DNA of 53,438 nt from an uncultured Porphyromonadaceae bacterium (lineage in GTDB: Bacteria > Bacteroidota > Bacteroidia > Bacteroidales > Muribaculaceae), in NCBI GenBank assembly GCA_947427285.1, contig CANEHE010000013.1, positions 1 to 53,438 of the forward strand. Reading direction: 5' to 3'. Position 1 is the first letter of the stretch. Every line of letters starts with the position of its first letter. The notes beneath the pieces were generated by a model. The model was not told where the DNA came from. It did no database searches and saw only the letters and a list, made by a program, of their open reading frames with translations. Positions 1-7,814 of the stretch are shown one piece after another. Both the position numbers and the translations under genes were made by a program.

Positions 1-63
1 AGGCTGATGCCTCTGCACGTTGAGTAGCACTCAAAAATTATTTAGGACAATATTGAGTAAAAC

Positions 64-94
64 TTTGTCATGTCGGCGAAAAAAAGTAATTTTG
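64..94 (+). promoter_or_regulatory. Bacteroidota-type promoter of the tricorn-like protease gene
   Basis: A TTTG at 64-67 and TAATTTTG at 87-94 are separated by exactly 19 bases, which matches the Bacteroidota -33/-7 consensus. Transcription would start near 101 and leave a leader of about 34 bases before the ATG at 135. Confidence 0.75.
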
Positions 95-134
95 TGACTG
101 CAACCCGACAAACCATACAAAAACCATATACATC

Positions 135-3100
135 ATGAGAAAATTCATAACCGGCCTGTTCGGTCTCTCGGCCCTTTGCTTCATGGGAGCCGGTGCAGCC
201 GAAACACAGGCTCCCCGCTGGCTACGCGACGTGGCACTATCGCCGGACGGGAAAACCGTCGCCTTCACTTATAAGGGAGACATATTCACAGTACCGGTGG
301 CAGGCGGGAAGGCATCACAGCTTACCTCCAACCGTGCATACGAATCAGCACCGGTATGGACTCCCGACGGCAAACGCATCGCTTTCCGGAGCAACCGCGA
401 AGGATCGGATGACATTTTCATTGTAGACGCTCAGGGGGGTACACCTATACGTCTCACAACCCATTCCGGACATGAGACGCCTCTCGCATTCATCGATGCC
501 ACACATCTGATCTACGGCTCATCTGTGGCTCCATCGCAGCAGACAAGCCGTGGCCCGTGGCTGTCGCAGACTTATATTCTGGACATCTCGGAACCGGGTC
601 TGCGTCCTAAACTTTATCTATCCCTGCCCCTTCAGGCCGCAAGTGCCGACAGCAAAGGACGGCTTCTCTATCAGGACCGCAAAGGCTTCGAGAACCTGTG
701 GCGTAAACATGAACGTTCTTCAGGCACCGCCGACATCTGGCTTTATGAAAAAGGTGATTTCACCAAACTTACCGACTTCAACGGCCACGATCTCAATCCT
801 GTCTGGGCAGCTGACGGCAATTCGTTCTATTTCATCAGCGAAAAAGACGGCACACTGAACGTCTACAAGTCTTCCGCCGACGGAAAGAACCAGACCCAAC
901 TCACAAAATTCGATCGTCACCCCGTACGCTCACTCTCAGCAGCTTCCGACGGCACCATCGCTTTCAGCTGGGACGGCGACATATACACCATGAAAGAGGG
1001 CTCCGAACCCCGCAAACTCAATGTCTCTATTCTGGCTGACGAATACGACAGCGATCTGGTGAAGAAATATGTCACCTCCGGGGCCACCAGCATGGCCGTC
1101 TCTCCATCAGGCGAAGAGGTGGCAATCGTGCTTCGCGGAGACGTATACGTCACCGACACAAAATACAAGACCACAAAAAGAATCACCGACACTCCCGCAC
1201 AGGAGCGCACAGTGGCTTTCTCACCGGACGGACGCACACTCGTATACGACAGCGACCGCAACGGATACTGGCAACTGTTTACCGCTACCATCAAGAATCC
1301 GGAAGAGAAACGTTTCGCCTACGCCACCGATATTGTAGAGGAGCCTCTCTACAAATGCTCCACAGCAGCCCAGCAGCCTGCCTTCTCGCCCGACGGAAAG
1401 AAAGTGGCTTTCCTTGAAAACCGCACTGAACTGCGTGTGATCGACGTCAAAAGCAAAAAAGTCAACACCGCTCTCGACGGGAAATATAATTATTCCTACG
1501 TGGATGGAGATGTGCAGTTTGCCTGGAGCCCCGACAGTCAGTGGCTTCTGGCCAGTTATATCGGCGACGGCGGATGGAACAATTCCGACATCGCTCTTGT
1601 GAAAGCAGACGGTTCGAAGACAATCGACCTCACAGAGTCCGGATTTACCGACTCCAATCCGAAATGGGCCCTCAACGGAGGCGCGATCACATACGCCACT
1701 GCCAAATACGGCTACAAGAGCCAGGGCTCATGGGGCAATCAGGACGACATCATGCTTATGGCTCTCAATCCTGACACCTGGGATACTTTCATGATGACTG
1801 AAGAAGAAGCATCGATCGCCGAGAAACAGAAGAAAGCCGACGATGAAAAGAAGGCCGATACAGATAAGGATAAAGGAAAGAAAGACAAGAAATCCAAAAA
1901 GGATAAAAAAGAGGCCGACAAAAAGGAGGAAACCAAAGCTCTGGAATTCGACCTTGAAAACAGCAAATACCGCACCCGCCGACTGACAGGCAGCTCTGCA
2001 TTCGTAGGAGACTATTTCCTCTCTCCGAAAGGTGATAAATTCTACTACGTGGCCAACGCTACCGAAGGGGGCAACAATCTGTTGGTACGCGACACCAAGA
2101 AGGGTGACACCAAAGTCCTTCTCAAGGGGGTGAGCGGTGGACTGGAAGCTGACAAAAAAGGTGAGAACCTCTTCGTCATCTCAGGCAAAGGCGTGCAGAA
2201 AATCAATCTCGCCAAAGGCGACATAGAAAGCGTGGAGTTTGAGGCCGAATACGACCGCAAGCCCTCTCTGGAACGCGAATATATCTACGATCACATGCTC
2301 CGTCAGGTCAACGACAAGTTTTATGACGAGAATCTCCACGGCGTAGACTGGAACTATTACGGCGAACACTACCGCCAGTTCCTCCCCTACATCGACAACA
2401 ACCGTGACTTCGCCATACTCATGAGCGAGATTCTCGGCGAACTCAACGCTTCCCACACAGGCGCATCCACATCCGCGGGTGCCGCATCGCTCTCCACCGC
2501 CAATCTCGGAGCATTCTTCGACGAAGATTATTCCGGCGACGGTCTCAAAGTGACAGAGATCCTTCCCCAGAGTCCTCTGGCAGCCAAGAAAGCCGGTGTC
2601 ACAGCCGGAGACATCATCCTCTCTATTGACGGACACAAAATAGAGGCCGGGAAAGACTATTACACTCTTCTGGAGGGGAAAGCTGGTCGCAAGGTCCGTC
2701 TTGAAGTAAAAAAGGCCGACGGAAAGACATTCTTCACTACTGTCAAACCCCTCTCGGCAGGGGCTCTCTCATCCATGCTCTATCGCCGTTGGGTGGAGCG
2801 CAATCAGGCCATCGTCGACTCTGTCAGCGGAGGACGTCTCGCATACGTGCATGTCCAGGGTATGAACAGCCCCTCCTATCGCACTGTGTATGACGAACTG
2901 CTTGGCAAATACCGTAACCGCGAGGCTGCCATAGTCGACACACGCTTCAACGGCGGCGGATGGCTTCACAACGACCTTGCCGTGCTTCTCAGCGGAAAGG
3001 AATATGTACAGTTCATGCCCCGAGGGCGTAAGATCGGCTCCGAACCTTTCGCCCAATGGCACAAACCATCGGTGATGCTTGTCAACGAAGGCAACTACTC

Positions 3101-3395
3101 CGACGCACACGGAACACCCTACACATACAAGACTCTCGGCATCGGAGAACTTATCGGGGCACCGGTTCCAGGCACTATGACAGCCGTATGGTGGGAGACA
3201 CAGATAGACCCGTCGCTCGCATTCGGCATACCTCAGGTGACTAACGCCGACATGAACGGCAAAGCCCTTGAAAATGTTCAGCTAAATCCGGATGTACTCA
3301 TCTACAACGCACCGGCCGAGGAACTCCGCGGACACGACGCACAGCTGATCGGAGCTGTGAAACATCTGCTCCGTAAACTCGACGCGAAAAAATAA
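135..3395 (+). CDS. Tricorn-like S41 peptidase with PD40 beta-propeller and PDZ domains
   Basis: Predicted secreted serine protease of the tricorn family (MEROPS S41), 1086 residues. A signal peptide with a hydrophobic core (GLFGLSALCFMGAGA) ends near residue 22, so the protein acts in the periplasm or at the envelope. Repeated PD40/TolB-like propeller units (for example LSPDGKTVAFT, FSPDGRTLVYDS, FSPDGKKVAFLE) fill about residues 30-540. A strongly charged Lys/Asp/Glu stretch follows at about 555-600. A PDZ domain lies near 803-890 (GVTAGDIILSIDG) and the S41 catalytic core is C-terminal. The likely nucleophile is Ser989 in NYSDAHG, and His735 in NLHGVDW matches the conserved tricorn core histidine. 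The gene is monocistronic, with its own promoter and terminator. The substrate is unknown; the family trims peptides. The domain call is firm; peptide scavenging or quality control is inferred. Confidence 0.93.
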   Translation: MRKFITGLFGLSALCFMGAGAAETQAPRWLRDVALSPDGKTVAFTYKGDIFTVPVAGGKASQLTSNRAYESAPVWTPDGKRIAFRSNREGSDDIFIVDAQGGTPIRLTTHSGHETPLAFIDATHLIYGSSVAPSQQTSRGPWLSQTYILDISEPGLRPKLYLSLPLQAASADSKGRLLYQDRKGFENLWRKHERSSGTADIWLYEKGDFTKLTDFNGHDLNPVWAADGNSFYFISEKDGTLNVYKSSADGKNQTQLTKFDRHPVRSLSAASDGTIAFSWDGDIYTMKEGSEPRKLNVSILADEYDSDLVKKYVTSGATSMAVSPSGEEVAIVLRGDVYVTDTKYKTTKRITDTPAQERTVAFSPDGRTLVYDSDRNGYWQLFTATIKNPEEKRFAYATDIVEEPLYKCSTAAQQPAFSPDGKKVAFLENRTELRVIDVKSKKVNTALDGKYNYSYVDGDVQFAWSPDSQWLLASYIGDGGWNNSDIALVKADGSKTIDLTESGFTDSNPKWALNGGAITYATAKYGYKSQGSWGNQDDIMLMALNPDTWDTFMMTEEEASIAEKQKKADDEKKADTDKDKGKKDKKSKKDKKEADKKEETKALEFDLENSKYRTRRLTGSSAFVGDYFLSPKGDKFYYVANATEGGNNLLVRDTKKGDTKVLLKGVSGGLEADKKGENLFVISGKGVQKINLAKGDIESVEFEAEYDRKPSLEREYIYDHMLRQVNDKFYDENLHGVDWNYYGEHYRQFLPYIDNNRDFAILMSEILGELNASHTGASTSAGAASLSTANLGAFFDEDYSGDGLKVTEILPQSPLAAKKAGVTAGDIILSIDGHKIEAGKDYYTLLEGKAGRKVRLEVKKADGKTFFTTVKPLSAGALSSMLYRRWVERNQAIVDSVSGGRLAYVHVQGMNSPSYRTVYDELLGKYRNREAAIVDTRFNGGGWLHNDLAVLLSGKEYVQFMPRGRKIGSEPFAQWHKPSVMLVNEGNYSDAHGTPYTYKTLGIGELIGAPVPGTMTAVWWETQIDPSLAFGIPQVTNADMNGKALENVQLNPDVLIYNAPAEELRGHDAQLIGAVKHLLRKLDAKK

Positions 3396-3402
3396 CAACA
3401 AC

Positions 3403-3435
3403 ATCATCTGACCGGCACAAAACCGGTCGGATGAT
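3403..3435 (+). terminator. Hairpin terminator after the tricorn-like gene
   Basis: A 13-bp stem (3403-3415 with 3423-3435, one G-T pair) closes a 7-base loop, 8 bases after the stop codon. An AT-rich stretch follows rather than a strict T run. Confidence 0.7.
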
Positions 3436-3445
3436 ACAATAATTA

Positions 3446-3476
3446 AACGGGACCCGATTAATAGTCAGGTCCCGTT
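3446..3476. terminator. Second hairpin between the convergent tricorn-like and ino1 genes
   Basis: The 9-bp perfect stem AACGGGACC / GGTCCCGTT (3446-3454 with 3468-3476) lies between two convergent genes. On the minus strand it is followed by TTAATTATT, so it most likely ends the inositol-phosphate synthase transcript. Confidence 0.65.
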
Positions 3477-3508
3477 CTCATATATTATCTGTTGGTGTAT
3501 GGGCCAGA

Positions 3509-4837
3509 TCAGTCGATCTCCTCGTCAGCCTCATAACCGCCCATCTCGCGGATGGCGTTCTTCAGCATCACATACTGCTGGAATAGGTGGTTTACGGGGA
3601 TTTCGTCCTCAGTGTAATCGTGCATCGGGCTCTTGAGGAAGAAGCTCAGGAAACGCTGTATGCCGTGACGGCCGTCGCGGGCGGCAAGGTCGCTCAGGAG
3701 CACGAGGTCGAGACAGAGAGGGGCAGCAAGGATGGAGTCGCGGCAGAGGAAGTTGATCTTGATCTGCATCGGATAGTTCATCCAGCCGAAAATGTCGATG
3801 TTGTCCCATCCCTCCTTGTTGTCGTTGCGCGGGGGATAGTAGTTGATGCGCACCTTGTGGTAATACTGGGTATCCTCGTCATTGCCGTGGCCGTAAAGAT
3901 CCGGCTGGTTTTCCGGCACAAGGATCGACTCGAGAGTTGACAGTTTGCTGACCTCCTTTGTGCGGAAGTTGGCGGGTTCGTCAAGCACAAGACCGTCGCG
4001 ATTGCCGAGGATGTTGGTCGAGAACCATCCGGAAAGGCCGAGGCAACGTGTGCCGATGATCGGGGCGAATCCCGATTTGACAAGAGTCTGACCGGTCTTG
4101 AAATCCTTGCCGGCGATAGGCATCTTTGTCTTCTCGGAAAGCTCCCACATTGCCGGAATGTCGACAGTAGTGTTGGGCGCACCCATGATGAACGGGCATC
4201 CCTCGGAAAGAGCTGCGTATGCGTAACACATCGAGGGAGCGATATGTTCGCGGTCATCAGCCTTCATGGCCTTTTCAAGCGACTCGATTGTGGCATGTAT
4301 ATTTTCATCAACCGGTACATATACCTCGGTAGATGCAGCCCAGAGCACCACTACGCGCTCCACACCTGTCTCTTTCTTAAAGTTGCGGATATCCTCGCGC
4401 AGACGCTCCACCATCTCCCAGCGTGTGATGTCGCCCATGGTGTTGTCACCGTCAAGACGCTTCGCATAGTTACGGTCGAAAGCAGCCTTCATAGGCTTGA
4501 TGGCCATCAGTTCATCTTTCACCGGATTGATATCCTTCTCCTTGAGCACCTCGGCGTTGATGGCCGATTCGTATGCGTTGGCAGGGAATACATCCCACGC
4601 GCCGAACACGATGTCGTTGAGATCAGCCAGAGGGACGATATCTTTATAGTGGAGGTATTTCTTATCTTTGCCGCGGCCGACACGGATTTTGTCGTACTGC
4701 GTCATTGATCCGACAGGCTTGGCGAGCCCTTTGCGGGTCATGAAGACTCCGGTCATGAAAGTGGTGGTGACTGCGCCGAGTCCCACTACGAGCACACCCA
4801 ATTTGCCATTGGGCTTCTTAGCGGTTGGAGTTGCCAT
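3509..4837 (-). CDS. ino1: Myo-inositol-1-phosphate (inositol-3-phosphate) synthase
   Basis: Converts glucose 6-phosphate to inositol phosphate with NAD, the committed step towards inositol lipids. The start at 4837 (MATPTAKKPNG) gives 442 residues. The open frame runs 19 codons further upstream, but those codons lie in an AT-rich leader, and the family starts close to its Rossmann loop. Motifs seen are the NAD-binding GLGAVTTT near residue 20, GAPNTTVDIPA, the lysine-rich GKDFKTGQT and STNILGNRDG, all diagnostic. In Bacteroides the enzyme gene is usually next to phosphoinositol lipid synthesis genes. Here it stands alone between the tricorn-like gene and dnaX, with its own promoter at 4971-5001. 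The assignment is firm; use for inositol phospholipids or sphingolipids is inferred from the phylum. Confidence 0.95.
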   Translation of the reverse strand: MATPTAKKPNGKLGVLVVGLGAVTTTFMTGVFMTRKGLAKPVGSMTQYDKIRVGRGKDKKYLHYKDIVPLADLNDIVFGAWDVFPANAYESAINAEVLKEKDINPVKDELMAIKPMKAAFDRNYAKRLDGDNTMGDITRWEMVERLREDIRNFKKETGVERVVVLWAASTEVYVPVDENIHATIESLEKAMKADDREHIAPSMCYAYAALSEGCPFIMGAPNTTVDIPAMWELSEKTKMPIAGKDFKTGQTLVKSGFAPIIGTRCLGLSGWFSTNILGNRDGLVLDEPANFRTKEVSKLSTLESILVPENQPDLYGHGNDEDTQYYHKVRINYYPPRNDNKEGWDNIDIFGWMNYPMQIKINFLCRDSILAAPLCLDLVLLSDLAARDGRHGIQRFLSFFLKSPMHDYTEDEIPVNHLFQQYVMLKNAIREMGGYEADEEID

Positions 4838-4970
4838 TTTCAATTTAATTTGATCTGATTTTATTATTGTCTGATTTATAAGTATCTCCCGCATCCTAAA
4901 CCGTAAATTATGACCGGCTTACGTGGGAGAGTTATCGACCCTGACGCGGACGACAGGGCGAAATTCGGTT

Positions 4971-5001
4971 CAAAAGTAGACACTATTTTGCAATTGGCAA
5001 A
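4971..5001 (-). promoter_or_regulatory. Promoter of ino1
   Basis: On the minus strand, TTTG (5001-4998), 19 bases, then TACTTTTG (4978-4971) match the Bacteroidota consensus exactly. This predicts a leader of roughly 125 bases before the ATG at 4837. The rest of 5002-5170, up to the end of dnaX, is AT-rich and I see nothing else definite in it. Confidence 0.75.
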
Positions 5002-5170
5002 GAATTTTTCAGAAAAACTGCATAAGCCAACTGTTAAATAATATTTATATAGTGTATTTTCAACAAAAATAGGTTAAATAAATTTCAATCTCAACTTGCA
5101 ATACAAATAAACTCTAAGAAGGCATTGCGGTTTTCGCATAACCCTTTCTACAGTTTTTTACACAAAAGAT

Positions 5171-6916
5171 TCACACAAATGAGGCATCAAGATAAGTCAG
5201 AAGTTCAGACAGCACAGGATTGTCTGTCACTACTTTTGTCAGGAATTCACGCTGCGTCAGGCGGCGATGGGATGAGTCGACTTCCTGAAGCCCGACCCGG
5301 AGAGTGAAATTCCTGTTGCCTATACGGGAACGGATGAATTCAAGCAATTCCGGCATTATGGCATCAAACTGGGCTTTCTGACCGGCATTGGCAACCGACA
5401 AAGAATATTCCCCATCTCCGGAACGACTCGGCATTGTAGTTCTCATGGTAGTGATGACAATCTTTTGTTCCGGATGGGATGCGATGAATTGCTGCCATGC
5501 CTCTGCAAGCCGTTCATCAGATACCGGCACATCTTTCGTCAGAGGATTGCCGTTGTCAGGATGGGAATCATCGACATTCCTGTCTCCCTCCTCTTTTTTA
5601 TCTTTTTTATCCTCTCCGCTGAGTCTGATAGTGGTGAGTCCAGGCGCGGAAAGACGCGGAGTTGCGGCACGCGGTGTCCGTGGACGGGATGAGGGGACAA
5701 CCGGCTGCGCGGAGACAGCGGGACGCGCCACGGAAGCAGGCGCGGAAGGACGCGGAGGAGTTGGAGTCGGAGTCGTAGATGAAGGTGGAACAGGCGTTTC
5801 AGCTACACTCTCGGAGTTTTGACGGAGCATTGACGTCTTCATCAATGCAAGTTCCACTGCAAGCTGTTTGTTGGCCGCCATACGGTAATTCACCTCACAT
5901 TCGTTCAGAATATCCAAAGTCCGGTAATACCATTGTGCCGGAAACGAGGAAGCCTGTGCCACATAACGTTGTGCCAGCGAACGGCTAACTTCAAGAAGCC
6001 CGATCGTACGGGGATCCGCAGCCACCATCAGATTGCGGATATGAGACGCCAGACCGTTAAGAAAAAACAGAGAATCAAACCCCTTGTCGCGAACTCCGTT
6101 ATAAATCAGCAGAGCAGCTGCGACATCACCGGCTCCAAAAGCCTCCGTCAGACCGAAGTAACATTCATGATCCAGCACGTTAAGATTGGCTATCGTGCCG
6201 TCATAAGTGATATTTCCCATACATGAGGCTGCCACCTGATCAAAGATTGAGAGAGCATCCCGCATGGCCCCGTCAGCCTTCTGCGCGATCACACCCAGTG
6301 CACGCTCATCGGCACTTATACCTTCACGCGAAGCCACATATTTCAGATGCTCGACAATGTCGTCGACAGTGATACGCTTGAAATCATACACCTGACAACG
6401 ACTGAGAATCGTAGGCAGAATCTTATGCTTCTCTGTAGTGGCGAGAATAAAAACCACATTCTTCGGAGGTTCCTCAAGAGTCTTCAGAAAAGCGTTGAAC
6501 GCCTGGGTGGAAAGCATGTGCACCTCATCAATGATGAACACCCGGTAACGCCCGTCCTGAGGCGGGACATTGACCTGATCCATTATGTCGCGTATGTCGT
6601 TGACCGAATTGTTTGAGGCAGCGTCCAGTTCAAGAAGATTGAATGAATTTCCAAGATCCACCGCCCGGCAAGACGCGCATTCGCCGCAGGCCTCTCCGTC
6701 GGTTGTAGGATTCGTGCAGTTGAGGGCCTTGGCGAAAATACGGGCGCACGATGTCTTGCCCACTCCCCGGGGACCACAAAAAAGATACGCCTGAGCCACA
6801 CGTCCTGTGCTGACTGCGTTTCTCAAGGTTTCGGCGAGATTCCTCTGCCCCACTACTGAACTGAATGTGGCAGGACGGTATTTACGTGCTGAGACAATAT
6901 ATGGCTGGTCTGACAT
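5171..6916 (-). CDS. dnaX: DNA polymerase III subunit gamma/tau
   Basis: Clamp-loader ATPase of the replicative polymerase, 581 residues. The N-terminus YIVSARKYRPATF is the family signature. Walker A GPRGVGKTS lies at residues 48-56, a zinc-binding Cys cluster at about 67-85 (GEACGECASC), and DEVHML and LEEPP follow in the AAA+ core. Residues about 375-435 are a Pro/Ala/Thr-rich linker. After it comes a charged DKKDKKEEGD segment and a C-terminal tau-like domain of about 130 residues. Two A6 tracts code for the double-lysine pairs at residues 437-441. Any one-base slip there ends translation soon afterwards and would give a gamma-like product of about 440-460 residues (see findings). The start is set by the family N-terminus and lies only 5 bases from the -7 box, so the mRNA may be leaderless. 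Confidence 0.96.
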   Translation of the reverse strand: MSDQPYIVSARKYRPATFSSVVGQRNLAETLRNAVSTGRVAQAYLFCGPRGVGKTSCARIFAKALNCTNPTTDGEACGECASCRAVDLGNSFNLLELDAASNNSVNDIRDIMDQVNVPPQDGRYRVFIIDEVHMLSTQAFNAFLKTLEEPPKNVVFILATTEKHKILPTILSRCQVYDFKRITVDDIVEHLKYVASREGISADERALGVIAQKADGAMRDALSIFDQVAASCMGNITYDGTIANLNVLDHECYFGLTEAFGAGDVAAALLIYNGVRDKGFDSLFFLNGLASHIRNLMVAADPRTIGLLEVSRSLAQRYVAQASSFPAQWYYRTLDILNECEVNYRMAANKQLAVELALMKTSMLRQNSESVAETPVPPSSTTPTPTPPRPSAPASVARPAVSAQPVVPSSRPRTPRAATPRLSAPGLTTIRLSGEDKKDKKEEGDRNVDDSHPDNGNPLTKDVPVSDERLAEAWQQFIASHPEQKIVITTMRTTMPSRSGDGEYSLSVANAGQKAQFDAIMPELLEFIRSRIGNRNFTLRVGLQEVDSSHRRLTQREFLTKVVTDNPVLSELLTYLDASFV

Positions 6917-6920
6917 GTTG

Positions 6921-6952
6921 CAAAATTACGAATAAATTTTGAATGTTCGCAA
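6921..6952 (-). promoter_or_regulatory. Promoter of dnaX, possibly leaderless
   Basis: TAATTTTG on the minus strand (6928-6921) ends 5 bases before the dnaX ATG, with TTGC at a 20-base spacing upstream (6952-6949). The transcription start would fall at or next to the start codon. Confidence 0.55.
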
Positions 6953-6968
6953 GAAATACCTAAATTTG
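6938..6968 (+). promoter_or_regulatory. Promoter of the DUF4465 lipoprotein operon
   Basis: TTTG at 6938-6941, 19 bases, then TAAATTTG at 6961-6968 form a perfect consensus. It overlaps the divergent dnaX promoter, so the two polymerase sites share DNA. The leader is about 60 bases, too short for a cobalamin riboswitch. Confidence 0.7.
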
Positions 6969-7035
6969 CACGCGAAAGAGTCACTAACCACAAACTCACT
7001 ATACTCTTAATTTCTTTATTAAATCTTATTCACAA

Positions 7036-7783
7036 ATGAAAGCTGCTTCCTCTTGCAGCTTTTGCTGCGGGATGCAGTGACGACGATCCAAACCCCATCC
7101 CGGAACCGAAAGTCGACGTCATCAATTTTGAGACATGCGAGTTTCCCGGACGCCAGTCCAACAACTGTGTGAAAGGGGAAATCACGACCTACACAGAACT
7201 GGGTGCGGACTTCACCAACGTGGAATATTATTCCTACTTCGGAGGTGCGATAGTATCATCGGGCATGTCTATTTCTACCGACGGCAATGGCATACCCAAA
7301 CAGATATGCGTAGCCCTTGACGCAGAAAAGGCCGGTGCCGACGGCTCCGAAAAATACGGATTCTTCGTATATGACTCTTTTGTCGCGCAAACGAAAAAGA
7401 TTATTCCATTGATAAATTTCACCGACGGCTCGGAACGTGAGATTCTTTCGGCGTATTTCATGAACAGCACCCAGATGGACCAGTTCTTCAAATATGGGTT
7501 TTATTCAAATCCTGGTCTTTCAGAAGGAGACTATGTGACAATAACCATAAAAGGAGTTGATGCGCAAGGCAATGAAACCGGATCCGTGGAAATACTCCTC
7601 GCTGATTTCCGAGATGGAAAGGAATTCATAATGAGCCAATGGACCGAAACCGACCTTCAGGCTCTTGGAAAAGTCAACAAGATATCATTCGAAATTGACA
7701 CCCACGGATGGGTGATTCCCAACGGTGGAAGCTGGAGCATCTGCGCAGACAACATCACATTCAAAGCCGAGGAAGAACAGTAA
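7036..7783 (+). CDS. DUF4465-like lipoprotein with an out-of-frame start
   Basis: A surface or periplasmic lipoprotein of about 245 residues. The C-terminal half carries DUF4465-like features: a YFMNS block, SEGDYVTITIKG, VEILLADFRDG, TETDLQALGKV and a closing CADNITF. In the coding frame, the sequence from 7040 reads KLLPLAAFAAGCSDDDP, a clear lipobox with cysteine at 7073. However, the only nearby ATG (7036) is in another frame, and in the coding frame a TGA occupies 7037-7039. Two missing A residues in an expected ATG-AAA-AAG would explain this. The longest open frame with a usual start begins at GTG 7169, inside the mature domain, and cannot give a secreted protein. Relatives in the family include surface cobalamin-binding lipoproteins of Bacteroides, but no B12 receptor is nearby, so the ligand is unknown. 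The next lipoprotein gene follows 31 bases downstream. Confidence 0.75.
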
Positions 7784-7814
7784 TAATACGACTGAACAAC
7801 TACCTACATAAGAC

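Noticed and set aside
6969..7036. Cobalamin riboswitch in front of the DUF4465 lipoprotein
   Set aside because: The leader is only about 60 bases and AT-rich; it cannot hold the aptamer and shows none of its conserved boxes.
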